Source: Sorangium cellulosum So ce56 (GTDB taxonomy: Bacteria > Myxococcota_A > Polyangia > Polyangiales > Polyangiaceae). From it: 64,000 nt of DNA. Below, piece by piece: positions 35,754 to 44,136 of the stretch. Location: assembly GCF_000067165.1 (NCBI RefSeq), contig NC_010162.1, positions 8,315,001 through 8,379,000 of the forward strand. Reading direction: 5' to 3'. Within the stretch, counting starts at the first letter, position 1. Each line of letters opens with the position of its first letter. The notes beneath the pieces are model-generated. The model was not told the DNA's origin. It saw nothing but the letters and a program-made list of their open reading frames with translations, and did not search any database. A program made the translations under genes and the position numbers.

Positions 35754-36374
35754 ATGGTCCCGATTTCTCGAGAGGAGGTCACGGACGAAGCCCTGATGAT
35801 GCGCTTCCAGGGCGGCGACCGCGCGGCGTTCGCCGGGCTCGTCCGGCGGCACAAAACGTCCATCTACAACTTCATCCTGCGACAGGTCCGCGGGCCTGCG
35901 ATCGCCGAGGATCTGGTGCAGGATGTGTTCGTGAAGATCGTGCAGAGCGCCTCCGACTTCAAGCACGAGGCCAGGTTCACCACCTGGGCGTTCGCCATCG
36001 CGCGCAACGTCTGCATCGATCACCTGCGCAAGATGTCGCTCCGGCGCCACCCGTCGCTCGACCAGGGCTCCGGGGAGGGCGGCGACGGCCCGACGCTCGG
36101 CGAGCGGACCGCGGACCCGGCGCCCCAGGCCGCGGTGGACCGGGTCGCGATCGGGACCGAGATGGGGCAGCGCATCGTCCGCGCCGTCGAGGGTCTCCCG
36201 CACGAGCAGCGGGAGGTCTTCCTGCTCCGGGAGATCGGGCACGTGCCCTTCAAGGACATCGCCCACATCGTGGGGGTGCCCGAGAACACGGTGAAGAGCC
36301 GGATGCGCTACGCCCTGGAGCGGCTCCAGGAGGCCCTCTCGGAGTACGAGGATTACGCGAGGGCGCTGCGCTAG
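35754..36374 (+). CDS. ECF RNA polymerase sigma factor, RpoE-like (206 aa)
   Basis: Region 2 is at ~12-85 (DEALMMRFQGGDRAAFAGLVRRHK, AEDLVQDVFVKIVQSASDFKHEARFTTW, AFAIARNVCIDHLRK) and region 4 at ~140-195 (LPHEQREVFLLREIGHVPFKDIAHIVGVPENTVKSRMRYALERLQ). ATG 35754 has GGGAG 7 bp upstream; earlier in-frame codons are Pro/Ala-rich shadow. The next gene, 19 bp downstream, is a membrane zinc-finger anti-sigma factor, so this sigma factor is presumably held at the membrane until an envelope signal releases it. Confidence 0.93.
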   Translation: MVPISREEVTDEALMMRFQGGDRAAFAGLVRRHKTSIYNFILRQVRGPAIAEDLVQDVFVKIVQSASDFKHEARFTTWAFAIARNVCIDHLRKMSLRRHPSLDQGSGEGGDGPTLGERTADPAPQAAVDRVAIGTEMGQRIVRAVEGLPHEQREVFLLREIGHVPFKDIAHIVGVPENTVKSRMRYALERLQEALSEYEDYARALR

Positions 36375-36393
36375 CGCTCCGGAAGAGCTGTCT

Positions 36394-37392
36394 ATGGACT
36401 GCGAGAAGTTCGACCAGCACGTGATGGACGCGCTCTACGACGAGCTCGACGAGCTGACGTATGCGGCCATGAAGCGGCACATGGACGGCTGCGCCCGGTG
36501 CGCGTCGGCGTTCGCCGGGCTGCGCGCGGCGCGCGACGTCGGCGCCTTGCCGTTCGAGGAGCCGAGCGAGGAGCTCGAGGCGCGGATCCTCGACGCCGTC
36601 GAGGTCGCGCAGAAGAAGACGCCGTTCCGGCGCAAGGCGCTCCGCGCGCTGGCCTGGGCCGGCAGCCACGCGATGCGCCCGCAGCTGGCGATGGCGGCGC
36701 TGTTCGTGCTCGTCATCGGATCGAGCCTGCTGCTGCTGCGGCCGAAGACGGGCGTGGCGCCGGTGCGGGTCACCGAGTGGGGCCAGCCCGCGTCGTTGGA
36801 TCAGCACGAGGCGCCCCGCACGGCCGCGCCTGCCCCCGCGGCCGTCGTGATGCAGGAAGGCGACGGCCGGCGCTCGGCCGAGGCCAAGGCGAACGATGCG
36901 CCCAGGGCGGAGGCGGCGAAGGAGAAGAGCGCGCGTGCGTCGGCGTCCGCGTCCCCGGACGACGGCGCGAGCGCCGCGTTGCACGAGGCGCAAGCGCTGC
37001 AACGCAAGTCGGGCTGCGCGGCCGCCGTCGGCAAGCTCGACGAGGTCGGCGCGCAGTACCCGGGCACGCCGTCGGCTCACGCCGCGATGTGGGAGGCGGC
37101 CCGGTGCTACCAGGCCTCCGGGGACACGGCGAAGGCGCGCGAGCTGCTGCTCGCGCTGCGCTCCGCGAAGGGCTACGGCGACCGCGCCGAGCAGCAGCTC
37201 GCGGACCTCGAGGCGAACGCCGCCGGCGCGCAGGCGCAGAACTCGGCGCCGGCGGCCGCCGCCCCCGCCGCTGCGGCGCGGCGCGCTGCGCCCAAGGCGG
37301 CGATGCCCGCGGCGCCGCCGCGCGGCGCCGAGGAGCAAGGTGCGGCGGGCCCCGCGCAGGCGGCGCCCGCCGACACCGCGACGTCCCGCTGA
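36394..37392 (+). CDS. Membrane anti-sigma factor with zinc finger and periplasmic TPR-like domain (332 aa)
   Basis: The anti-sigma zinc-finger motif HxxxCxxC is His29-Cys33-Cys36 in KRHMDGCARCASAF. One transmembrane helix lies at ~97-115 (QLAMAALFVLVIGSSLLLL). The periplasmic part has a low-complexity linker and then a TPR-like segment (~190-270: AHAAMWEAARCYQASGDTAKARELLLALRSAKGYGDRAEQQL), ending in Ala/Pro repeats. It should bind and inhibit the ECF sigma factor encoded just upstream. The periplasmic TPR probably senses a protein partner; that part is inference. Confidence 0.9.
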   Translation: MDCEKFDQHVMDALYDELDELTYAAMKRHMDGCARCASAFAGLRAARDVGALPFEEPSEELEARILDAVEVAQKKTPFRRKALRALAWAGSHAMRPQLAMAALFVLVIGSSLLLLRPKTGVAPVRVTEWGQPASLDQHEAPRTAAPAPAAVVMQEGDGRRSAEAKANDAPRAEAAKEKSARASASASPDDGASAALHEAQALQRKSGCAAAVGKLDEVGAQYPGTPSAHAAMWEAARCYQASGDTAKARELLLALRSAKGYGDRAEQQLADLEANAAGAQAQNSAPAAAAPAAAARRAAPKAAMPAAPPRGAEEQGAAGPAQAAPADTATSR

Positions 37393-37471
37393 CGGGCCGC
37401 GGGCGCGGCCGCGCCTCCGCCGTCCCGGGCGCCGCGCCTCGATCTCACCGCGCGCCGCGGCGGCGCCAGCG

Positions 37472-37972
37472 TCAATTCGATCTCACCGGCGCGTCGCGGA
37501 TGTAGGCGATCGTCCTGATCGTGCCGACGATGCGCTCGCGATCGTCCGGCGTGAGATCGACGAAGCGGATCCCCATGCCCGGGTTCGGGTTGTCGTGGAG
37601 GGGGCGCACCTCGTTGATCCACTGCACCGTCCCCTCGAGCACGTACGAGCCGCCGGTCCCCGGCGGCGAGAAGCGGAGCGTGAGCCGCGTGCCGATCGAG
37701 AGAGGCTGCGTCGTGCGGACGAAGATGCCCATCTCCGAGATGTTGGTGATGGACGCGTAGAGGAACGTGTCGTCGGTCTCGCAGTCCACGAGCCAGGTGA
37801 CGTCGAGGCGCTCGGACGAGCGTCGGTCGAGCGAATCCGAGGCGGGGACCTCGAGCTCGGCGTCCTCGCCGGGGCGATGCGCGTCGCCGTAGGGGCCGGT
37901 TTGCGCGCAGGACGGCGGCGTACCGCCCGGCGCGTCGGGCGGATGGTTCGAGTCCCCACGGCCCCCGGTCAT
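37472..37972 (-). CDS. PilZ-domain protein, myxobacterial type (166 aa)
   Basis: About 50 disordered residues precede a PilZ beta-barrel. The c-di-GMP-binding arginine motif RxxxR is in RRSSERLDV and the second motif, (D/N)xSxxG, is NISEMGIFVR. The domain continues through LRFSPPGTGGSYVLEGTVQWINE and GMGIRFVDLTPDDRERI, the pattern of the short PilZ proteins common in myxobacteria. It probably changes the activity of a motility or polysaccharide partner on binding c-di-GMP. The ATG at 37970-37972 begins the plausible coding stretch. Confidence 0.88.
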   Translation of the reverse strand: MTGGRGDSNHPPDAPGGTPPSCAQTGPYGDAHRPGEDAELEVPASDSLDRRSSERLDVTWLVDCETDDTFLYASITNISEMGIFVRTTQPLSIGTRLTLRFSPPGTGGSYVLEGTVQWINEVRPLHDNPNPGMGIRFVDLTPDDRERIVGTIRTIAYIRDAPVRSN

Positions 37973-38102
37973 GAGTCTGCGACTAGCCGCTTTCCGCACG
38001 CGCGTCGAGGGCGCTCGACGAGGAGGAGCACGCGAGCGTCGCCGGGCCGCGCGATGCGAGCCGCGCAGCGCGCGCATGCGTCGGGATCCCCACGAGGGCA
38101 GC

Positions 38103-40850
38103 TCACCGCACGCGGATGACGCCGCCGCGGATGCGGTCCTCGTGTTCCGGCCCGCGCGTCACCTGAAAGCGCGTCTCACCGGCGAAGAGGCCGAAGTAGA
38201 GCGTATAGTCGCCCGGGGTGAAGTTGGGCTCGAGCCGGAGCTCGTGGTCGTCCACGACGATGTCGCCCGGCTGCCACAGGCTCAGCGGGTAACGCCCCTC
38301 GATCACGGGATGGTCGCCGTTGTATCGACGCTGGAACCCGTCGATGTGAACGAACATCTTCCAGTTGCCGGTGATCGGCCGGTGGACCCGGAAGTACGTC
38401 CGCAGGTGGTAGCTCTTCTGAGGGACGACGCTCGAGACCTTCTGGCCGTCGTCGTCGGTGAGCTCCCAGCCGAGCACCTCCAGCTGATCCTCGAGCATCG
38501 CGTCGAGCGGGTTCTCGGGAGCGGCGGGCTCGTCGAGGACGATACGGCCGAGCCAGCTCTCGTTCGGCCTGCCCCCGAGCTCGTTCGACGCAAGGAGGAT
38601 CTGGCTGGAGCGGCCGTCGAGGACGGGCAGGTTGCGCCGGTAGCGCTTGCGAAAGAGGCTGTTCAACCGGGGCAGATCGTCGGCCTTCACGACGAGCCAG
38701 CGGCGAGCGGCGGGGACGACCGGAGCGGCGCCGTCCCCCGAGCTCCCCGCGGCGGTGAGCCAGTCGAACGCCTGCAGGACATCGGTGAACGAGGTGACCT
38801 CGCCGCCCTGGTAATAGGCCGCCGTGCGGCTCCGGACGCCGAGCGTCGCGAGCGGCTCGCCGGGCTTGCGAAGCGACTCGTACGACGCGAAGACCTCCTT
38901 CGGCGAGAGCTGGGCCGCGAGCGCCGGATAGTACCAGAAGCTCAGCGCGAAGCCGGCGACGAGGCCGGCGAGCGGCGTGCCGACGGCGCGCGGGAGGGAG
39001 GCGCGCGCGACGGCGTGGCGGAACGCGTCGCGCGCCACGAGGAGCAGCACGGGGCTCGCCGCCAGCAGCATGGGCAGCGCCCACCAGGCGTTCATCCCGT
39101 ACGCGGCGAGGTGGTTCGGCATCCTCGCCACGGTGCCCCACCCGATGCGCTTGCCGACGAAGAGCATCGCGCCGACGCCGACGAGCGCCGCCTCGAGGAC
39201 GATCAGCAGGAAGAGCAGGTTGCCGTTCCAGATGCGAGCGAGCTCCGCGGCGCCGGCGTGCACCTCGTCGAGGACGCGCCGCGCCCACGCGCTGAAGCTG
39301 CGATCGAGCTCGCGGGGCTGCTCTTCGAGCCAGGTGAGCGAGACGAGGCCGGCGAACGCGAGCAGGACGAAGCGCATCGCCGAGGCCGCTTCGCCCTCGA
39401 AGCTCTTCGGGAAGACGGGCTTGTCGACCGAGAAGACGCTGAGCGCCCTGTCCGGTGAGGTGACGAGATCGCGGTAGAGGACGAAGGCGAGCACGGCGCA
39501 GCCGACGGCGAGCGCCCGCGAGGAGGGGGCGCCGCGCTCGAGATCGCGGACGGCGAGCGCGGCGATGGCGGCGAGGAGCGCGGGGCCGCTGAACGGGAGC
39601 GCCCCGGCGTGCGGCGCGAGGACCGCGAAGGCGCCGTAGGCGAGCGCAGACGTGACGATCAGGGCGATCCGGACGCCGGCCTCGCGATCGAGGCAGGGGT
39701 CGACGATCTCGCCCGCTCGGTCCGCGGCGGGGGCTCGGAAGAGCCGGCCGACGGCGAACGGCAGGAAGGCGCTCCACGGAAAGAGGGCGTGGCCGAGCTG
39801 GCGCAGCGTGAGATCGAACGTGGACTCGACCGGCGGCTTCTTGAGGAGCGCCACGCCGAGGGCGCGGGGGAGCGGCTCGCCGGCGCTCGAGCTCGCGAGC
39901 ACGAGGGCGCCCTGCGCCGCCGCCGCGACGCCGAGCACCAGCGCGGCGGCGCCCACGAGGTCGCCCAGCGTGGGCCCCCGGCCTTCCGGCGCGGGCCAGG
40001 CGCCGGACGTCCGGAGCAGGAGCCAGGTCAGGCCGGCGCCGAGCGCGGGGACGGCGACCCCGATCAGCAGGCCGCGGCTGAGGTATCCGGCGACGACGCC
40101 GAGGATCGCCACGGCGAGCCACGCGGCCGGCGCGAGCAGGGCGCCGCGCTGCGCCCCTCGCCCGCCCTCGAGCAGCGCGCCGGTCAGCCCGCAGAACGCC
40201 ATCGTGAGCGCGGCCATCGTGACGATGTCGCCGAGCAGGGTGCGCGCCTGCATCACGTAGAGCGGCATCGTCACGAGCACCGCGACGCCGTACAGGCCGG
40301 CCCTTCGATCGACGAGGCGGGCGAGGAACTCGTAGAGCACGAGCGCGCCGGCGAGCCCCCACAGCGCGAGCGGGAGGCGCCCGGCCCAGTCGTGCAGGCC
40401 GAACACGCGGAAGCCGAGCGCCATCGAGGTGAACCCGAGCTCTCCCATGCCGAGATCGGTCAGGGTCGGCAGCTGCCCGGGAGCGTCCGGGAGATCCACG
40501 CCGCGCGCGCCGAAGACGTGGATGGCGATGCGGCGGGCCAGGTCGGCACGATCGAGCTCGTAGGGGTCCCAGATGCCGCTCTTGCCGATGAGCGGCAGCA
40601 GCGCAAGGGCCGCGAGCGCGAGGGCCGCGAGCCTCGCGAGGCCGGCGCGCCCGCTCCCGGCGGCCGCGCGGCCGCCGTCCCCGCTCCCGGCGGCCGCGCG
40701 GCCGCCGTCCATGACCGGCGCGTCACCGATCTCAGCCGAGCGCGCCTCGAGGGGGGGCACCTCGGCGCGGGGTGGGGCTCCGCTCGAGTGCGGGTCGGGG
40801 GCGGCGGGCGGGGCTCCGCGCTGTGGGTCCCCTCGGTGGACGCTCGACAT
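38103..40850 (-). CDS. GT39/PMT-family membrane glycosyltransferase (915 aa)
   Basis: N-terminal ~70 residues are low complexity with a duplicated GDGGRAAAGS. Then about 12 transmembrane helices; the first periplasmic loop has WDPYELDRADLARRIA (Asp95 and Glu98), the acidic motif of PMT/ArnT enzymes that attack polyprenyl-phosphate sugars. A long periplasmic C-terminal region (~660-915) contains beta strands (WELTDDDGQKVSSVV, FVHIDGFQRRYNGDHPVIEG). ATG 40850 has AAGGGG at a good distance; ATG 40859 is possible. Acceptor unknown. Length is about twice that of ArnT because of the soluble tail. Confidence 0.86.
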   Translation of the reverse strand: MSSVHRGDPQRGAPPAAPDPHSSGAPPRAEVPPLEARSAEIGDAPVMDGGRAAAGSGDGGRAAAGSGRAGLARLAALALAALALLPLIGKSGIWDPYELDRADLARRIAIHVFGARGVDLPDAPGQLPTLTDLGMGELGFTSMALGFRVFGLHDWAGRLPLALWGLAGALVLYEFLARLVDRRAGLYGVAVLVTMPLYVMQARTLLGDIVTMAALTMAFCGLTGALLEGGRGAQRGALLAPAAWLAVAILGVVAGYLSRGLLIGVAVPALGAGLTWLLLRTSGAWPAPEGRGPTLGDLVGAAALVLGVAAAAQGALVLASSSAGEPLPRALGVALLKKPPVESTFDLTLRQLGHALFPWSAFLPFAVGRLFRAPAADRAGEIVDPCLDREAGVRIALIVTSALAYGAFAVLAPHAGALPFSGPALLAAIAALAVRDLERGAPSSRALAVGCAVLAFVLYRDLVTSPDRALSVFSVDKPVFPKSFEGEAASAMRFVLLAFAGLVSLTWLEEQPRELDRSFSAWARRVLDEVHAGAAELARIWNGNLLFLLIVLEAALVGVGAMLFVGKRIGWGTVARMPNHLAAYGMNAWWALPMLLAASPVLLLVARDAFRHAVARASLPRAVGTPLAGLVAGFALSFWYYPALAAQLSPKEVFASYESLRKPGEPLATLGVRSRTAAYYQGGEVTSFTDVLQAFDWLTAAGSSGDGAAPVVPAARRWLVVKADDLPRLNSLFRKRYRRNLPVLDGRSSQILLASNELGGRPNESWLGRIVLDEPAAPENPLDAMLEDQLEVLGWELTDDDGQKVSSVVPQKSYHLRTYFRVHRPITGNWKMFVHIDGFQRRYNGDHPVIEGRYPLSLWQPGDIVVDDHELRLEPNFTPGDYTLYFGLFAGETRFQVTRGPEHEDRIRGGVIRVR
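40651..40710. repeat. Perfect 30-bp tandem duplication in the glycosyltransferase gene
   Basis: Two identical 30-bp units (40651-40680 and 40681-40710), each containing the palindromic core CGGCCGCGCGGCCG, encode the doubled GDGGRAAAGS in the disordered N-terminus of the GT39 protein. No base difference between copies, so the event is recent or the region is variable in copy number. Confidence 0.9.
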
Positions 40851-40943
40851 GCAGGGCATCCCCTTACCGCCTTCGCGCGCGCGTGACCACGGATCGTGGG
40901 GAAGCGTTTGTAGCCCCCCTGGGCGTCTGCTATCGCGCGCGGC

Positions 40944-42251
40944 GTGGTGAAAGCCCGTCCCCAGAGCGCGCCCCAGGGCGCGAAAGCGCGCCCGCAGGCG
41001 CCGAAGCCCGCCCCGGCCGCCGGTGGCCCCCGTCGTCCTGCCAAGAAAGGTAACGAAGGCAGCCGCCGGGGAGCGCCGTCCGGCGAAGAGCCCCGGGCGA
41101 GCAAGAAGCGAAGCCCCACGGCGCGCTCGTCCGGCGCGGCCCGCAGCCAGCCGGGACGTGGATCCCGCCCTGGTGGCGACACGAAGGGGCGACCGCTCCC
41201 GGAGCGGACGGGCCGGACGGCAGGCGGGCGAGGCGCCGCGCAGCAGCAGCGCAGGAAGGCGGCCGAGCCGAGGCGGACGGAGGAGGCCGACGCCTCGCTG
41301 CCGAGACGATCCGGGCGCGTGGCCCTGGTCGGGCGCCCCAACGTGGGCAAATCGACGCTGCTGAACGCGGCGCTCGGCCATCCGCTCGCGATCGTCTCGC
41401 CGACGCCTCAGACGACGCGCGACGCGATCCTCGGGGTCGTGCACCACGGCCCGGCGGAGATCGCGCTGCTCGACACGCCCGGCCTGCACCGGCCGCGCAC
41501 GGAGCTCGGGCGCGTGATGAACCAGGCGGCGCGCGAGGCGGCGCGGGGCGCCGACGTGATCGTGTTCGTGACCGAAGCGCCGGATCCCGCGCGCCTGCCG
41601 CGGCGCGTGAAGGAGGGGGAAGACGGCCCGCCGCTCGCGCCGCACCCGAGCGATCTGACGTTGCTCGCGGACCTGGGGAGCGAGGCGCCGGTGGTGTTCG
41701 TGCTCAACAAGGTCGACCGGATGCGGGACAAGGCGCTGCTCTTGCCGCTCCTCGACGCGTTCGCCAAGCTCCGGGAGTTCGCGGCGATCGTCCCCATCTC
41801 GGCGCTGCGCGAGGACGGCGTCCAGCGCGTGCTCGACGAGGTGGCGAAGCTCTGCCCCGAAAGGGACTGGGGCTTCGCGCCCGATGAGCTCACCGACAGG
41901 CCCACGCGCTTCTTCGCCGCCGAGTACGTGCGCGAGCAGATCCTGCGCGCGACGAAGGCCGAGGTGCCCCACGCGAGCGCCGTGCAGATCGAGCGCTACG
42001 TCGAGCCGACAGGCGAGGGCGCGCTGCACATCGACGCGACCATCCACGTGGAGCGGCCCGGGCAGAAGAAGATCCTGATCGGCGCCGGCGCGGAGCAGCT
42101 GAAGCGCATCGGCACGGAGGCTCGGCTCCGGATAGAGGAGCTCGTCGGCCGGCAGGTGAACCTCAAGCTCTGGGTCCGGGTGACGCCGGAGTGGCGCGAG
42201 TCGCGGGAGCGGCTGGACGAGCTCGGTTACAACAAGGGAGAGACCTCGTGA
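40944..42251 (+). CDS. era: GTPase Era with long basic N-terminal tail (435 aa)
   Basis: Ribosome-assembly GTPase that binds the 3' end of 16S rRNA. G1 is GRPNVGKS (130-137), then TPQTTRDAIL, DTPGLHRP, NKVD and ISAL. The C-terminal KH domain is seen in HIDATIHVERPGQKKILIGAGAEQLKRIG. Era is normally ~300 residues; here ~120 residues rich in Arg, Lys, Pro, Gly precede the G domain. The start is GTG 40944. The stop overlaps the GTG start of der (GTGA), so the two GTPases are translated together. Identity is secure; the tail is presumably RNA-binding. Confidence 0.95.
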   Translation: MVKARPQSAPQGAKARPQAPKPAPAAGGPRRPAKKGNEGSRRGAPSGEEPRASKKRSPTARSSGAARSQPGRGSRPGGDTKGRPLPERTGRTAGGRGAAQQQRRKAAEPRRTEEADASLPRRSGRVALVGRPNVGKSTLLNAALGHPLAIVSPTPQTTRDAILGVVHHGPAEIALLDTPGLHRPRTELGRVMNQAAREAARGADVIVFVTEAPDPARLPRRVKEGEDGPPLAPHPSDLTLLADLGSEAPVVFVLNKVDRMRDKALLLPLLDAFAKLREFAAIVPISALREDGVQRVLDEVAKLCPERDWGFAPDELTDRPTRFFAAEYVREQILRATKAEVPHASAVQIERYVEPTGEGALHIDATIHVERPGQKKILIGAGAEQLKRIGTEARLRIEELVGRQVNLKLWVRVTPEWRESRERLDELGYNKGETS

Positions 42252-44044
42252 GCGCGGCAAAGCCAGCCCTTTCCAGATCGAACAAGCGCAGCCAGGGAGC
42301 CGCCGGAGGCGGGCGGACGGCGAAGAAGGGCGACGCCCCCGAGAAGAAGAGGGGCGGCGTCGCTCCCAGGAAGGGCACTGCCGCTCCCGGAAAGAGCGCA
42401 GCGGCCCCCGGCAAGGGCGCTGCCGCTCCCGGAAAGAGAGCAGCGGCCCCCGGCAAGGGCGCTGCCGCTCCCGGAAAGAGAGCAGCGGCCCCCGGCAAGG
42501 GCGCCGCCGCTCCCGGAAAGAAGGCGGCGGCGCCCGGCAAGAGCGCCGCCGGATCGAAGAAGGGCAGCCGATCAGGCCCGAGCAAGGGCCGCGCTCTCGC
42601 CGAGCCGATCGGCCACGAGGCGGCGCTGGACAGGGAGGAGCTCGCGGTGGACCTGGCCGAGGAGGTCATCGCGGCCGCCGAGGACGCCGCCGCCGATGCG
42701 CCTGCGCCGCCCCCGTCGGCCGGGATCGTGGCGCTGGTCGGGCGGCCCAACACCGGCAAGAGCACGCTGTTCAACCGGCTGGTCGGCAAGCGCGTCGCGA
42801 TCGTGCACGACGAGCCCGGGGTGACCCGCGATCGTCACTACGGCGACGTCACCTCGCGGGGACGGCGCTTCACGCTCGTCGACACCGGCGGGTTCGACCC
42901 CGAGAGCGATGATCCCATGCGGCAGGGGATCAAGCGGCAGATCGACCTCGCCATCGCCGAGGCCGACGTCATCGTGTGCGTGCTCGACGCCGTGACGCCG
43001 GTCACGCCGTCGGAGCACGCCGAGCTCGGCCTGCTGCGCCGCGCGGGCAAGCCCGTGATCTACGTCGCCAACAAGGCGGACTCGCCGAAGGCCGAGGTGG
43101 AGGCGGCGGAGCTGTACCGCCTCGGGATGGAGCGGCTCATCCCGATCAGCGCCCTCCATGGCCGCGGCATCTCGGATCTGGAGATGGCCATCGAGGCGGC
43201 GCTCCCCGAGGAGCCCGCGGCGCCCGAGGAGTCGGCCGAGGGGGCGCTCCGCATCGCCATCATCGGGCGGCCCAACGCGGGGAAGTCGTCGCTCGTCAAC
43301 CGCATCGCGGGCGAGGAGCGCATGCTGGTCGACGCGACGCCCGGCACGACGCGCGATCCGATCGACACGCTGGCCGAGCGCGACGGCAAGCGGTTCTTGC
43401 TCATCGACACGGCCGGCATCCGGCGCAAGTCGAAGGTGGCGAAGGAGGACAGCGCCGTCGAGGCGGTCAGCGTGATCCACGCGATCCGCGCCATGGAGCG
43501 GGCGGAGGTCGTGCTCCTGCTCTGCGACGCGGCCGAGGGCGTGGCCGAGCAGGACGCGAAGATCCTCGGCCTCGCGGTCGATCGCGGGTGCGGCGTCGTG
43601 ATCGGCCTCAACAAGATCGATCTCCTCGATCGCAAGGCGCTCGCCAAGGCGGAGCAGGACGCCCGCGACAAGCTCTCGTTCGTGCCGTGGGCGCCGATCG
43701 CGCACGTGAGCGCGCGCAGCGGGCGCGGCGTGGCGAAGCTCATCGAGACCGTGGCCCAGGTGGCCGACGCCTACCGGAAGCGCGTGCCCACCGGGGAGCT
43801 CAACCGCTTCTTCGAGCAGATCCTGCTCACGCACCCGCCGCCGACGCACGGCGGCCGCGCGCCCCGCCTGTTCTTCGTCACGCAGGCCGAGACGTCGCCG
43901 CCGCTGTTCGTCGTCGTCGCGAGCGATCCCGACAAGCTCCACTTCAGCTACCGGCGCTACGTGGCGAACCAGCTCCGGCAGGCGTTCGCGCTGGAGGGCG
44001 TGCCGGTCCGCGTGAAGTACAAGGAGCGCAGGCGGCGGGGATAG
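42248..44044 (+). CDS. der: Ribosome-assembly GTPase Der with Lys/Ala/Pro repeat tail (598 aa)
   Basis: Two consecutive G domains (VALVGRPNTGKSTLFNRL at ~160 and IAIIGRPNAGKSSLVNRI at ~335) and a KH-like C-terminal domain ending VPVRVKYKERRRRG identify Der/EngA, needed for 50S subunit maturation. Usual length is 440-490. The extra ~155 N-terminal residues contain repeated APGKGAAAPGKR units like histone H1 tails. GTG 42248 overlaps the era stop and has AAGGGAG upstream. Confidence 0.95.
   Translation: MSAAKPALSRSNKRSQGAAGGGRTAKKGDAPEKKRGGVAPRKGTAAPGKSAAAPGKGAAAPGKRAAAPGKGAAAPGKRAAAPGKGAAAPGKKAAAPGKSAAGSKKGSRSGPSKGRALAEPIGHEAALDREELAVDLAEEVIAAAEDAAADAPAPPPSAGIVALVGRPNTGKSTLFNRLVGKRVAIVHDEPGVTRDRHYGDVTSRGRRFTLVDTGGFDPESDDPMRQGIKRQIDLAIAEADVIVCVLDAVTPVTPSEHAELGLLRRAGKPVIYVANKADSPKAEVEAAELYRLGMERLIPISALHGRGISDLEMAIEAALPEEPAAPEESAEGALRIAIIGRPNAGKSSLVNRIAGEERMLVDATPGTTRDPIDTLAERDGKRFLLIDTAGIRRKSKVAKEDSAVEAVSVIHAIRAMERAEVVLLLCDAAEGVAEQDAKILGLAVDRGCGVVIGLNKIDLLDRKALAKAEQDARDKLSFVPWAPIAHVSARSGRGVAKLIETVAQVADAYRKRVPTGELNRFFEQILLTHPPPTHGGRAPRLFFVTQAETSPPLFVVVASDPDKLHFSYRRYVANQLRQAFALEGVPVRVKYKERRRRG
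42377..42544 (+). repeat. Four 42-bp tandem repeats encoding the Der N-terminal tail
   Basis: Units at 42377-42418, 42419-42460, 42461-42502 and 42503-42544. Units 2 and 3 are identical; the others differ at a few bases. Each encodes two copies of an (A)APGK(G/R/S/K) heptad, giving one lysine every seven residues. Confidence 0.93.
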
Positions 44045-44136
44045 GCGGGGATAAACCGGGGGCAGCCCAGCTGCCTCCTCACGGACCGTTCCGCGTCACC
44101 CGAGGGCAGCCACGAGAACCCACGAGCTGCCCCTGG
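44045..44136. terminator. Convergent gap after der with two small stem-loops
   Basis: Between the convergent der and ArsA-like genes. GGCAG/CTGCC with a five-base loop is at 44061-44075, and GGGCAG (44104-44109) can pair with CTGCCC (44127-44132). No U-tract follows on either strand, so intrinsic termination is only possible. Confidence 0.3.

Noticed and set aside
42377..42544. CRISPR-like array
   Set aside because: Contiguous 42-bp units without spacers, in frame within der.
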